Shown in pieces: positions 22,703 to 33,543 of a stretch of 38,448 nucleotides of DNA; within the stretch, counting starts at the first letter, position 1, and each line of letters starts with the position of its first letter. This DNA is from Rhodospirillaceae bacterium Spongia-Bin9 (lineage in GTDB: Bacteria; Pseudomonadota; Alphaproteobacteria; Bin65). The notes under the pieces are model-generated. The model ran no database searches and was not told the origin of the DNA. It was given only the letters and a program-made list of their open reading frames with translations. A program made the translations under genes and the position numbers. The DNA lies in assembly GCA_900197615.1 (NCBI GenBank), contig FZLR01000024.1, forward strand, positions 1 through 38,448, read 5' to 3'.

Positions 22703-24154
22703 CTAGCCCGTCTCCCGGCCGTCTGCGATCCGGTTGCTGAAGCGCCACGCGATCAGGCAGCCGAGCAGGGCCGGCGGTACGAAGCCGGCGAACAGCCAGA
22801 AGGCGGCGATCCTGTATTCCTCCGGCTGCGTCATTTGCTCGAAGCCGAGCCCGTTGGCGATGATGCCGGTCAGCGCCGCGCCGAGCGCAAAGCCGGTCTG
22901 CTGGGCGCTCGGCAGGAACGATCCGGCGCGTTCGCGGTCGCCGTCGTCGGCATTCGCGATCACCAGCTTGATGATGTAGCCCCACATCATGCCGAATCCG
23001 GCCGTGCCGAAGAAGGCCGCGACGACGATGAGCCAGAGCGGGCCGTAGGGCATGAACCAGGCCAGCGCCGCGATCCCGGCCAGCAGCAGGGCGCTGCCGC
23101 TCCGGACCAGCCGGCTCTCCTGGGCCGGGGCGAGGCCGGACAGGAAGAACGCGCCGGCGGTCCAGCCGAGCGATTCGCTGACCACGACGAGGCCGGCTTC
23201 GAGCGCCGTCAGACCGTAGAGTCGGATCAGCAGGATCGGCCCGTAGACCAGGAACGACATCATGCACAGGCAGAGCAGGAAGGTCATCGCGATGCCGGAG
23301 CCGACCGGATGGCCGAGATCGGTCGCGTGGGCCGGCAGGAGCCGGGAGCGCGCGTCGGCTACGGAATCGCGCCTGACGAACAGCACGAGGCAGGCGCATC
23401 CCGAGAGCAGGAGCGCCGCGGCCGGGACCATGCCGTTCACCGTCCCCGCAAACGAAATCCCGATGATCGCCACGGCGACGAGGCCGAGCCGCACGGCGGG
23501 AACCGGCCGCGCCTGCACCGCCGGGCCGGCCCCGGCCCTGGCCAACAGCGGATACACCGCCACCGCGAGCAGCAGACCCTGCAGCGCGAACGACCAGAAG
23601 GCGAAGCGCCATATCCCGGCGGTGGCGAACGCGCCGCCGATCAGCGGCCCGGACAGCGCCGACGCCATCCACACCACCGAGAGGATGGCCATGATCCGCG
23701 GCACCAGCCGGCTCGGGAAGAAGCGGTCCTGGCCGATATAGACCAGCGCGATCAATGCGCCGCCGCCGAGCCCCTGCACCGTCCGCCCGGCAAGCAGCAC
23801 CGGCATCGTCGGCGCGGCGGCGCAGATGACGGTTCCGACGGTGTAGAGCAGGGTCGCGGCCAGCATGGTGCGGCGCAGGCCATGATTGGCGACGAAGGCG
23901 CTGACCGCCGTCGCGGCGACGATCGAGCCCATCAGGTACAGGGCGAAGGCCCAGCTGATGAGCCGCAGGCCGCCGATGTCGCCGACCGCCGCCGGCATGG
24001 TCGTCGCCGTCAGCATCGAATTGGCCGCGTGCAGCCAGATCGCGAGGCACAAGACGAGCAGCCGGGGCAGATGCTCCCGGGCCAGGACCTCGCGCCAGCC
24101 GATATGATGCGTCGCCGGGCCTTCGGGCCGTATCCGTAGAAATCGTTTCACCAT
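22703..24154 (-). CDS. MFS transporter, DHA2-like drug exporter family
   Basis: A 483-residue integral inner-membrane protein of the major facilitator superfamily with about 14 hydrophobic helices, in the style of proton-driven multidrug exporters. After a 35-residue cytoplasmic leader the first helix runs LLVLCLAIWLHAANSML. The loop 2-3 region shows ANHGLRRTMLAATLL, and the antiporter-type motif C region reads VVWMASALSGPLIGGAF. Start ATG 24154 (MVKRFLRIRPEGPA) is chosen because the longer open frame upstream has no hydrophobic or conserved content. It is convergent with the OYE gene and divergent from the acyl-CoA dehydrogenase at 24421. The substrate cannot be inferred. Confidence 0.9.
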   Translation of the reverse strand: MVKRFLRIRPEGPATHHIGWREVLAREHLPRLLVLCLAIWLHAANSMLTATTMPAAVGDIGGLRLISWAFALYLMGSIVAATAVSAFVANHGLRRTMLAATLLYTVGTVICAAAPTMPVLLAGRTVQGLGGGALIALVYIGQDRFFPSRLVPRIMAILSVVWMASALSGPLIGGAFATAGIWRFAFWSFALQGLLLAVAVYPLLARAGAGPAVQARPVPAVRLGLVAVAIIGISFAGTVNGMVPAAALLLSGCACLVLFVRRDSVADARSRLLPAHATDLGHPVGSGIAMTFLLCLCMMSFLVYGPILLIRLYGLTALEAGLVVVSESLGWTAGAFFLSGLAPAQESRLVRSGSALLLAGIAALAWFMPYGPLWLIVVAAFFGTAGFGMMWGYIIKLVIANADDGDRERAGSFLPSAQQTGFALGAALTGIIANGLGFEQMTQPEEYRIAAFWLFAGFVPPALLGCLIAWRFSNRIADGRETG

Positions 24155-24420
24155 CTTCGATTCTGGCGGTTGCGGGCGTGGATTGAACGATCTCCGGCAT
24201 TGCGGCCCGGTCGGCGGCACCGGGCGACGGGATATTGCGTTGTCCGGCGCGCCGAGCAACCCGGCACCCCGCCCAAAGTCAGCAGAGGACACGCCTGTCG
24301 CGCGGCTTTTTTGTCCGCCCGGACCGGGCCGCCCGCGCGCCCTTGCCGCTGGCCATCGTTCGGCCCGGACGATAGGGTCCGCGCAAATTCGAGACACGGG
24401 AAAGCCGGAGGAAAGCGCCC

Positions 24421-25626
24421 ATGCTTCGCGACGTGACGCCGCGCGCTCAGGAACTGAAGGACAATCTGCTCGATTACATGGACCGCCATGTCTACCCGAG
24501 CGAGGCGGTCTACGAAGAGCAGCACAATGCCGGCGACCGCTGGGACGCGCCGCCGGTCCTGGAGGAGCTGAAGGCCGAGGCGAAGAAGCGGGGCCTGTGG
24601 AACCTGTTCCTGCCCGAGAGCAACCTGGGCGCCGGACTGACCAACCTGGAATACGCCCATCTGTGCGAAATCCTCGGCCGCTCGCCGCATCTGGCGCCGG
24701 AATCCTGCAACTGTTCCGCGCCGGATACTGGCAACATGGAGGTGTTCACCCGCTACGGCACCGAAGAGCAGAAGGAGAAATGGCTCAAGCCGCTGCTCGC
24801 CGGCGAGATCCGCTCCGCCTTCTGCATGACCGAGCCGGACGTCGCCTCCTCGGACGCGACCAATATCCAGACCGCAATCCGGCGCGACGGCGACGAGTAT
24901 GTCATAAACGGCCGCAAATGGTGGGCCTCCGGCGCCGGCGACAAGCGCACGAAGATCTGGATCGTGATGGGCAAGTCCGATCCCGAGGCGCCGCGCTACA
25001 ACCAGCAGTCGCAGATCCTGGTCGAGCCGGGTACGCCGGGCATTACGATCCACCGCTTCCTGCCGGTCATGGGCTTCGACGACGCGCCGGAAGGCCATTG
25101 GGAGGTGACCTTCGACAATGTCCGCGTGCCGGCCTCCAACATGCTGCTCGGCGAGGGCCGCGGCTTCGAGATCGCGCAAGGCCGCCTCGGCCCCGGCCGC
25201 ATTCACCATTGCATGCGCATGATCGGCATGGCCGAACGCGCGCTTGAGTTGATGATCCGGCGCGCCGCGGGCCGCACGACCTTCGGCGTCAAGGTGATCG
25301 ACCAGGGCCTGATCCGCGACTGGATCGCCGAGAGCCGGATCGACATCGACCAGGCCCGGCTGCTCACGCTTAACGCCGCCCATATGATGGACACGGTGGG
25401 CAACAAGGCGGCGCGGCTGGAGATCGCCGCGATCAAGGTGGCAGGCCCGAACATGCTGCTGCGGGTCGCCGACCGCGCCATGCAGGTCCACGGCGCCTGC
25501 GGCCTGACCGAAGACACCATCCTGCCCAAGCTGTGGGCGGCCGGCCGGATTCTCCGTTTTGCCGACGGTCCGGACGAAGTCCACAAGGCCCAGATCGCCC
25601 GCATGGAGATCGGCAAGCATATGTAG
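24421..25626 (+). CDS. Acyl-CoA dehydrogenase, ACAD10/11-like
   Basis: A 401-residue FAD-dependent acyl-CoA dehydrogenase. Landmarks are [18 protein letters not shown] (FAD and substrate loop), [30 protein letters not shown] and [17 protein letters not shown]. The position of the catalytic base of medium-chain dehydrogenase is occupied by Asp382 in [15 protein letters not shown], a hallmark of the ACAD10/11 branch. That branch acts on branched or long-chain, sometimes 4-hydroxy, acyl-CoAs. A GGAGGAAAG ribosome site precedes ATG 24421. It is followed, after a repeat element, by the fused hydratase/dehydrogenase gene, so both probably serve one beta-oxidation-like route. The 266 bp upstream, shared with the divergent MFS gene, show no clear operator. 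Confidence 0.93.
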   Translation: MLRDVTPRAQELKDNLLDYMDRHVYPSEAVYEEQHNAGDRWDAPPVLEELKAEAKKRGLWNLFLPESNLGAGLTNLEYAHLCEILGRSPHLAPESCNCSAPDTGNMEVFTRYGTEEQKEKWLKPLLAGEIRSAFCMTEPDVASSDATNIQTAIRRDGDEYVINGRKWWASGAGDKRTKIWIVMGKSDPEAPRYNQQSQILVEPGTPGITIHRFLPVMGFDDAPEGHWEVTFDNVRVPASNMLLGEGRGFEIAQGRLGPGRIHHCMRMIGMAERALELMIRRAAGRTTFGVKVIDQGLIRDWIAESRIDIDQARLLTLNAAHMMDTVGNKAARLEIAAIKVAGPNMLLRVADRAMQVHGACGLTEDTILPKLWAAGRILRFADGPDEVHKAQIARMEIGKHM

Positions 25627-25652
25627 GTGTGTGTTTCCGACCGTAACCCCTT

Positions 25653-25778
25653 CCCGTCATTTCGACCGAGCGCAGCGAGCGGAGAAATCTGTCCCTCGCG
25701 GTGCTCCGGGCCCCGTTCAGCGCAGGAAAGATATCTCCACTCCGCGGCCGAACGGGCCGCTCCGGTCGATATGACGGT
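25653..25778. repeat. 126-bp inverted-repeat element (REP/MITE-like)
   Basis: Termini CCGTCATTTCGACCG and CGGTCGATATGACGG are complementary at 14 of 15 positions. Inside them GCGGAGAAATCT faces AGATATCTCCACTCCGC, so most of the element could fold into one long imperfect hairpin. It fills the gap between the acyl-CoA dehydrogenase and the FadB-like gene. A related half-element is at 38377. Confidence 0.8.
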
Positions 25779-25818
25779 AAGGGATGCGCCTGACCTGCCC
25801 TAAACTGAGACCGAACCC

Positions 25819-27942
<2,124 letters not shown>

Positions 27943-28002
27943 GTTCGCCGGGCCCCGCCGTTTCCGGGAAGCCGTTCGGGCGGCGGTCGACGGAGGACGG
28001 TA

Positions 28003-29160
28003 ATGTCGGCAATTCCGCGCGAGGAATTCGAGAGCCGGACCCGGCACGCCCGCCGGATCATGCGCGAGCGCGGCATCGACGGCCTGATCGTCACCGACCC
28101 GATAAGCTACTATTATTTCAGCGGCCAGCGGGCGCCCGCCGCGTTGCGGCTCCGGCCCAACATTTTCCTCCTGCCGCTCGACGGCGAGCCGGCGATCGTG
28201 AGCTGGTCCGGGCCGGAAATGTTCGCCCGCGTCTACAACCGGCCGTTCCCGTCCTGGGTCGAAGACCGGCGGATCTATCCGGAAGTTCCCTTTACGACCG
28301 AAGAGGCGGTCGACTGGGGCCTCAGGGACGCGATCGTCGACCGGGATCTGGACAGTTCCGTCCTCGCCATCGAACTCGGCCGGGAAACGGTGCTGAGCCT
28401 GCCGCTCCGCGATTTCGAGCGCTTGCGCCGGGATCTGCCGAAGGTGCAGTTCGTCGATTCCGGCCCCGTCGTCTGGGGCTGCCGGATGATCAAGTCGGCC
28501 TGGGAGATCGACTGCGCCCGGCGGGCCTGCGACATCGGCGGGCGCGCCTGGCGGCAGACGCTCGACGAACTCGAACCGGGCGTGACGGTCCGCGAAATCC
28601 AAACCCGGATCATGCAACGCTACAACGAGGCCGGCTCCGATCTGGATTCCGGTCCCCCGACCGTGCTCGGCGCAACCGGCGAGGGCGGCGCATTCCGGAA
28701 AGGCGACGTGCTCTATCTGGACGGCGGCCCCGCTTACCTGGGCTACCGGATGGATTTCACCCGGCGGGCGGTTTTCGGCAAGCCGACCGCACGGCAGCTC
28801 CACGAACACAACGGCATGTGGGACCTGCTGTTCCAGGTCATGGACCGGATGAAGCCGGGCGTCGCGTTGCGCGATATCTTCGAATACTCGCAGTCGCTCA
28901 TGGCCGGACATCCTGAATGGCGGAATTATTCCGATCATCCGGCCAAGCGGATCGGCCACGGCATCGGCCTGGGCAACGAGCCGCCGTCGATCAACGCCTT
29001 CGACGAGCGGGTGTTGCAGGAGGGCATGATGCTGACCCCGGAACCCAAGATCGAGAGCGTCGACGGCCTGGTGAACCCGGAGGAGCATATCGTTATGACG
29101 GCGACCGGTTGGGAGCAGCTCTCCAATATCCCCGGCTGGGAGCTTCGCATTATCGAATGA
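28003..29160 (+). CDS. M24 (pita-bread) metallohydrolase, Xaa-Pro peptidase-like
   Basis: A 385-residue two-domain M24 protein. The N-terminal creatinase-like domain starts IPREEFESRTRHARRIMRER and contains VTDPISYYYFSGQR. The C-terminal pita-bread domain shows all five metal ligands: Asp240 (LYLDGGP), Asp251 (YRMDFTRR), His319 (IGHGIGLGNEP), Glu347 (TPEPKIE) and Glu360 (NPEEHIVMT). The family includes prolidase, creatinase and ectoine hydrolase. The specificity is not obvious here. A GGAGG ribosome site precedes ATG 28003. The next gene, 40 bp downstream, is an ornithine-cyclodeaminase-family protein. Such M24-OCD pairing is reminiscent of ectoine-breakdown loci (DoeA with EutC), but the other ectoine genes are absent. 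Confidence 0.9.
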   Translation: MSAIPREEFESRTRHARRIMRERGIDGLIVTDPISYYYFSGQRAPAALRLRPNIFLLPLDGEPAIVSWSGPEMFARVYNRPFPSWVEDRRIYPEVPFTTEEAVDWGLRDAIVDRDLDSSVLAIELGRETVLSLPLRDFERLRRDLPKVQFVDSGPVVWGCRMIKSAWEIDCARRACDIGGRAWRQTLDELEPGVTVREIQTRIMQRYNEAGSDLDSGPPTVLGATGEGGAFRKGDVLYLDGGPAYLGYRMDFTRRAVFGKPTARQLHEHNGMWDLLFQVMDRMKPGVALRDIFEYSQSLMAGHPEWRNYSDHPAKRIGHGIGLGNEPPSINAFDERVLQEGMMLTPEPKIESVDGLVNPEEHIVMTATGWEQLSNIPGWELRIIE

Positions 29161-29200
29161 AGGCCGGGGCGGCGCCCGCCCGCCGATAAGGAATTCGCCA

Positions 29201-30199
29201 GTGGCCCAGCACGAACTCAGTCTGCTGTTTCTCGATCAGGACGCGGTCGAGGCCGCTGCGCCGCCGCTGGCCGAAACGATCGATATCGTCGAGGATACGT
29301 TCCGGCTGGACGGCGAAGGCCGGGTCGACGTGCCGGTCAAGATCGGCGTCCGCCCGGACTATCCGCGCAGCTTCCTGCACGCCATGCCGGCCTGGGTCGA
29401 CGGCCGACGCGCCCTCGGCGCCAAGGCGGTCACCTACTATCCGGGAAATTTCGACCGGGGGCTGCACGATTCCTCGGCCGTGATCCTGGTCTACGACGCC
29501 GATACCGGCCAGCCGGCCTGCTTCATGGAAGGGCTGTGGATCACCTTCGTGCGCACCGCGGCCTGCGCGGCGGTCGCGGCAAGGTATCTGGCGGGGCCGG
29601 AGCCGAAACGGCTCGGCCTGGTCGGCTGCGGCGGCCTCGGGCACTGGAGCCTCAAGACGATGGCGGAAGCGTTTCCGAGCCTGGAGGAAGTCCATGTCGC
29701 GTCGCGGACACCGGAATCGCGCGAGGCGTTCTGCGCCCGGATGGCAGGGCAGGGCCAATGGCGGCTCCATCCGGCTGCCGACAACCGCGATGCGGTCGCC
29801 GGGATGGACATCGTGGTCTCGTCAACGCCTCATCGACCGGAGCCGCGTCTCTTTTCCGACTGGCTGTCGCCGGGAACCACCGCGATATCCTTCGATTATC
29901 CCTATTGCTGGGACGATGAAACCTATCGGTCGGTCGACCGTTTCGCGACCGACAGCGACGCCGCCATCCAGCGCGCCGCACGGATCGCCCGTGAATCGGG
30001 CGGCCGGCCGGATTTTGCGCTGCCGGCCGAACGGGTCGAGCTGGGCAGCCTCGTTCACGCGGGCCGGCAGGAGAAGCCGCCCGGCGAGCGTGTGCTCGTC
30101 ACCGTCACGGGCCTTGCCAGTACCGACGTTGCCCTTGCATCGGAAATCTACCGCCGCGCGCAGGACCGGCAGCTCGGCAAGCGCCTGCGGCTGCGCTGA
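29201..30199 (+). CDS. Ornithine cyclodeaminase / mu-crystallin family protein
   Basis: A 332-residue NAD(P)-dependent OCD-family enzyme. Members act as ornithine or lysine cyclodeaminase, alanine dehydrogenase, ketimine reductase or ectoine-catabolic EutC. Landmarks are ALGAKAVTYYPGNFDRGLHD (substrate-carboxylate region with the conserved Lys), FVRTAACAAVAARYL (Arg-Thr-Ala motif) and the Rossmann segment LGLVGCGGLGHWSLKTM. The C-terminal VTVTGLASTDVALASEIYRR includes the conserved Gly-x-x-x-x-Asp. It starts at GTG 29201 with an AAGGAA ribosome site. It probably shares a transcript with the M24 hydrolase. Convergent ilvE follows closely. The substrate is not determined. Confidence 0.9.
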   Translation: MAQHELSLLFLDQDAVEAAAPPLAETIDIVEDTFRLDGEGRVDVPVKIGVRPDYPRSFLHAMPAWVDGRRALGAKAVTYYPGNFDRGLHDSSAVILVYDADTGQPACFMEGLWITFVRTAACAAVAARYLAGPEPKRLGLVGCGGLGHWSLKTMAEAFPSLEEVHVASRTPESREAFCARMAGQGQWRLHPAADNRDAVAGMDIVVSSTPHRPEPRLFSDWLSPGTTAISFDYPYCWDDETYRSVDRFATDSDAAIQRAARIARESGGRPDFALPAERVELGSLVHAGRQEKPPGERVLVTVTGLASTDVALASEIYRRAQDRQLGKRLRLR

Positions 30200-30223
30200 T
30201 CCAAAGGGTTGCCGGCCGGGCGG

Positions 30224-31300
30224 TCAGCCGGTTTCGACGATTTCGGTCCAGCCGTGCGGATCGGCGATCCGCCCGAACTGGATTCCGGTCAATTCCTCGT
30301 ACAGCGCTCCGGTCAGGGGCCCCGGTGCGGCCTCCCGGGGCGCGATGGCCTCGCCGCGCCAGGGGAGATTGCCGATCGGCGCCACCACGGCGGCGGTCGC
30401 GGAGGCGAACATCTCCTCGAGCGTGCCGGCGCGGGCGGCGGCAAGCACCTCGTCGATGGCGATGCGTTGCTCCTCGACCGGGACGCCGCGGTCGCGCAGC
30501 AGGGTTATCAGGCTGTCGCGGGTAACGCCGGGAAGGATGCTGTCGCCGATCGGCGGCGTGACCGTCCGCCCGCCGATCTTGAAGAAGACGTTCATCAGCC
30601 CGGCTTCCTCGACATAGCGGCGTTCGCGGCCGTCCAGCCAGAGCACCTGGTCGAAGCCCTCGCGCCGGGCGCCTTCCGAAGACAGGATCGTTCCGGCGTA
30701 GTTCGCCGCGGCCTTGGAAGCGCCGAGGCCGCCTTCGGCGGGGCTGCGGGTGTAGTATTCCTCGACCTTGAGCGACAGTCCGCCGCCGCCGGTGAAATAC
30801 CGGCCGACCGGCGCGGTTACGACGATGAAGCGATAGCGCCGGGAGGGCCGGACCTCGATATGGTCTTCGGCCGAAAACACAACCGGGCGGATATAGAGCG
30901 CACAGCCGGGCAGCGCCGGCACCCAGTCCGCGTCTACGGCGATCAGCGCCTTGAGGGCGTCGACGAAGACCTGCTCGCCGATCGGCGGGATGCAGAGCCG
31001 CTCGCAGGAGGCACGCAGGCGCGCGGCGTTCCGGTAGGGCCGGAACAGGCGGAGAGTCCCATCCGCGCCGCGGTAGGCCTTCATGCCCTCGAAAACGGCC
31101 TGTGCATAGTTGAGCGCGATACTGGCCGGCGACAGCGGCACCGGGCCGTAGGGCACGATTTCCGGGCTGCCCCAGCGGCCGTTCTGATAGACCATGGAGA
31201 ACATGTGATCGGAGAAAACCTCTCCGAAAACCGTGTTTTCCATGTCCAGATCCGCCAGCCGGCTCGACCGGACGCGAACGATTTTCGGGTTCAGGGCCAT
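30224..31300 (-). CDS. ilvE: Branched-chain amino-acid aminotransferase (class IV)
   Basis: The 358-residue PLP fold-type IV enzyme resembles the eukaryote-like BCAT group. It transfers the amino group between branched-chain amino acids and 2-oxoglutarate. Visible features are ALNYAQAVFEGMKAYRGADG, RPYRNAARLRASCERLCIPP, YIRPVVFSAED and the Schiff-base Lys in GGLGASKAAANYAGT. DQVLWLDGRERRYVEEAGLM with FFKIG follows, then a C-terminal EEMFASATAAVVAPIGNLPW. Start ATG 31300 (MALNPKIVRVRSSRLADLD) is chosen; the frame is open further upstream but overlaps the DUF1194 gene without homology. It is convergent with the OCD gene, with 24 bp between stops. Confidence 0.94.
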   Translation of the reverse strand: MALNPKIVRVRSSRLADLDMENTVFGEVFSDHMFSMVYQNGRWGSPEIVPYGPVPLSPASIALNYAQAVFEGMKAYRGADGTLRLFRPYRNAARLRASCERLCIPPIGEQVFVDALKALIAVDADWVPALPGCALYIRPVVFSAEDHIEVRPSRRYRFIVVTAPVGRYFTGGGGLSLKVEEYYTRSPAEGGLGASKAAANYAGTILSSEGARREGFDQVLWLDGRERRYVEEAGLMNVFFKIGGRTVTPPIGDSILPGVTRDSLITLLRDRGVPVEEQRIAIDEVLAAARAGTLEEMFASATAAVVAPIGNLPWRGEAIAPREAAPGPLTGALYEELTGIQFGRIADPHGWTEIVETG

Positions 31301-31487
31301 CTTGCCGTAGGTTGCGAAATGCGGTTTCGGCGCGCCGGGAGACGCGGTCCGTGCGGGTTTCAATAGGCAACAATCCGGCGCTTTGCAAAGCCGGGGCAGC
31401 GCCGCCCGGACTGCAAGCGCCGGTTGCCGTCGGAGCGGATCGCCGATTTCGGCGTGCCGACCGGCCAATCCGTGGTATTTTCCCCGG

Positions 31488-32198
31488 ATGAAGCCGTTCG
31501 TTCTGCTATTGGCATTCTGCCTCGCCGCCTTTGCCGCTGCACCCGCAATTTCGGCGGAAAAGGTCGATGTCGAGCTGGTGCTGGCGGTCGATGGGTCGGG
31601 CTCGATCGACGATATCGAGTTCGCCCTGCAGCGGAAGGGGTATGCGCGGGCGATTGCACACCCACTGGTGCTCAACGCGATCCGCGGCGGCGAATTCCGG
31701 AAAATCGCCGTGCTGTTCGTCGAATGGGGCGCGCCGGAATCGGTCGAGACCATCGTCGACTGGACGGTGATAAGCGACCCGGCCTCGGCGAAGGCATTCG
31801 CCAAACGGCTGGTCGCGGCGCCGCGCGAGGTGTTCGGCTACAATTCGATCAGCGCGGCGATCGCCTATTCGACGAAGCAGATCCTGTCCAACGCCTATGA
31901 CGGCAAGCAGAAGATCATCGACATTTCCGGCGACGGCCCGCAGATCAACGGGCCGCCGCTGCAGGCTGTGCGCGCGGCGGCGCTCAAGGCCGGGATCACC
32001 ATCAACGGCCTGGCGATCAAGACCCGCACCGGCACCAGCTTCCGCAGCAGTTTCGGCGTGCCGCTGGAGGTGCACTACAGGCAGGAGGTGATCGGCGGCC
32101 CCGGCGCCTTCGTCATGACGGCGGACGAGGAGACGCCGTTCGAGGAAGTCATCCTGAGCAAGCTGGTGCGCGAGATTGCGATGCTGCCGGGCCGATGA
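31488..32198 (+). CDS. DUF1194 (von Willebrand A-like) secreted protein
   Basis: A 236-residue exported protein. A Sec signal peptide MKPFVLLLAFCLAAFAAAPA with probable cleavage after AISA precedes the mature domain. That domain begins VDVELVLAVDGSGSID and carries the MIDAS metal motif Asp35-x-Ser-x-Ser39. Later blocks KIIDISGDGPQINGPP and INGLAIKTRTG are typical of DUF1194, a vWA-like family of unknown role that is common in alphaproteobacteria. Start ATG 31488 gives the signal peptide; the frame upstream has none. It is divergent from ilvE. It most likely acts in the periplasm as a metal-dependent protein-binding domain. Confidence 0.88.
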   Translation: MKPFVLLLAFCLAAFAAAPAISAEKVDVELVLAVDGSGSIDDIEFALQRKGYARAIAHPLVLNAIRGGEFRKIAVLFVEWGAPESVETIVDWTVISDPASAKAFAKRLVAAPREVFGYNSISAAIAYSTKQILSNAYDGKQKIIDISGDGPQINGPPLQAVRAAALKAGITINGLAIKTRTGTSFRSSFGVPLEVHYRQEVIGGPGAFVMTADEETPFEEVILSKLVREIAMLPGR

Positions 32199-32457
32199 TG
32201 TTGACCATGTTCCGATCCTGTTGTAATTCGCTGCACTCGCTCTGTGTTTCCTTCTGTCGCGTTGTGGCATGACACAAACGTAAGAGAGGGCAATAGCAGA
32301 GGGGTCGGAAGGCCAATCCGAACTACGCTTATAGTGGTATACGGTTTTTTCGTCCGCTGAATTTGCCGTTGTCCCAACCGTCCTTGCTCCCTGATACACC
32401 GTTCCAGTTTGACAGACTACGTTTTTTCCAATAGTCGAATCGATTGCCGGAACAGGT
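32199..32457. other. AT-rich intergenic gap with possible lyase promoter
   Basis: The 259 bp have clearly lower GC than their left neighbour. A TTGACA at 32409-32414, followed 17 bp later by the weak -10 TAGTCG, ends 20 bp before the lyase ATG. GGAACAGGT serves as its ribosome site. No ORF or repeat is evident otherwise. Confidence 0.4.
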
Positions 32458-33240
32458 ATGCAATTTGTGAACCGAATTTTTCATTTTCTTGTAGTGTGTG
32501 CAATCGCTACGCCTGCCCAAGCGTTTGATACCTGGATTTTCAGGAAATCGTCCGAGCCGGGCCATAAACCTTGGGGCTATACCAACACTGAAGCTCCGCA
32601 TCCCGTCAGGTACGGCAAATATTCTGATCGGTTCGAAGTCAGGGCCGGCGATTGCGGGTGGAATAACAATTTTACTTGGAACGATTGTGAAAATGAGAGA
32701 GAAAGACACGAATTAACCTCACACGGCACTAGCACCCGTACCGGGACTATTGGAGATCTATTTTGGTATAGATTTTCTCTATATATTCCGAAGGAAAATA
32801 AAAGACTATCCGGCATAGACATCAATTTTGTACAAATTTATGCGCAGACGGGAAGAAAAAGATGTGGACCGGTATTGCAAATTACTCAAGTCCCGAGTGG
32901 TGAGATATACGTTAAAGGAATTCCTGTTCCTGTAGAATTCGACACATCATTAGTTGATAATGGAAGGCAGTCTAAGGGAAAGTGGTATGATATCGTCATA
33001 AATGCACTGTGGACAACCGAGCAATTTGGTTATGTGCAAATTTTCGTTAATGGCAAAAGAAAGATAACGGCCTTCGGTCCTACCTTGGTTCACGGTTGCA
33101 CGGAGTATGTATATTTTAAGTATGGAATCTACCGTCACTACATTCCGAAGGGTGCAAAATTACCTACAACGGTAGCTTACTTTGACGGTTTGCGCCGCGG
33201 CCGTACCGAAGATGGAATGTTCGACGTGCTGGACGAATAA
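32458..33240 (+). CDS. Secreted polysaccharide lyase, heparin-lyase-I-like
   Basis: The 260-residue protein resembles the Polysacc_lyase (heparin lyase I-like, beta-jelly-roll) family that cleaves uronic-acid polysaccharides by beta-elimination. A signal peptide MQFVNRIFHFLVVCAIATPA with cleavage after AQA is followed by FDTWIFRKSSEPGHKPWG. Family-like blocks are RHELTSHGTSTRTGTIGDLF, WYRFSLYIPKE, GKWYDIVINALWTTEQFGYV, QIFVNGKRKI and VYFKYGIYRHYIPKG. The protein probably acts in the periplasm or outside the cell. Base composition is strikingly AT-rich against the ~two-thirds GC of its neighbours, with many A/T-ending codons, so it was probably acquired laterally. It has no partner transporter, sulfatase or regulator nearby. 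Confidence 0.8.
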   Translation: MQFVNRIFHFLVVCAIATPAQAFDTWIFRKSSEPGHKPWGYTNTEAPHPVRYGKYSDRFEVRAGDCGWNNNFTWNDCENERERHELTSHGTSTRTGTIGDLFWYRFSLYIPKENKRLSGIDINFVQIYAQTGRKRCGPVLQITQVPSGEIYVKGIPVPVEFDTSLVDNGRQSKGKWYDIVINALWTTEQFGYVQIFVNGKRKITAFGPTLVHGCTEYVYFKYGIYRHYIPKGAKLPTTVAYFDGLRRGRTEDGMFDVLDE

Positions 33241-33543
33241 TCGATCCGGCGCCAATTCGCTCAATGCCCCGTATCTCTGTTGTTGCGCCACGGTTGCGTC
33301 AGCACGACTCCGGAAATATCTCCGGAGCGCCCGATCATCGCCTGGCGGCAGCAGCGGAATCCGGAGGGTCCGTAGCGTCCGCCGCGCAGGATGCGGGCCG
33401 GCCCTACGATACACCGTTTCGCGGCTACTCGGGGCGCGGGAGAAAGCGCTAATTTTCCCCCTCATCCCGAGGTGCCCCTCGGCTTCGCTCGGGAGAGGCT
33501 CCGCGCCGTATCGAGGGAGCCGTTCCGAGGGTGGGGCATTCGC
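33241..33543. other. Intergenic gap with hairpin and repeat between lyase and SDR
   Basis: The 303 bp contain no gene. A hairpin CTCCGG-N8-CCGGAG lies at 33308-33327 without a T-run and may end the lyase transcript. A dispersed repeat occupies 33459-33537. Composition returns to GC-rich within ~20 bp of the lyase stop, marking a sharp right edge of the foreign segment. Confidence 0.5.
33459..33537. repeat. Dispersed 'CCTCATCCCGAGG' repeat element
   Basis: An ~80-bp element starting CCTCATCCCGAGGTGC and ending CCGAGGGTGGGGC, whose ends are partly complementary, with GCTTCGCTCGG and GGCTCCGCGCC between. It resembles the CCTCATCCTGAGG-type intergenic repeats frequent in alphaproteobacteria. It ends just before the SDR stop. 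Confidence 0.6.

Noticed and set aside
30212-30235. Terminator between the convergent OCD and ilvE genes
   Set aside because: The CCGGC...GCCGG stem is only 5 bp, overlaps the ilvE stop and has a weak TTTC tail.
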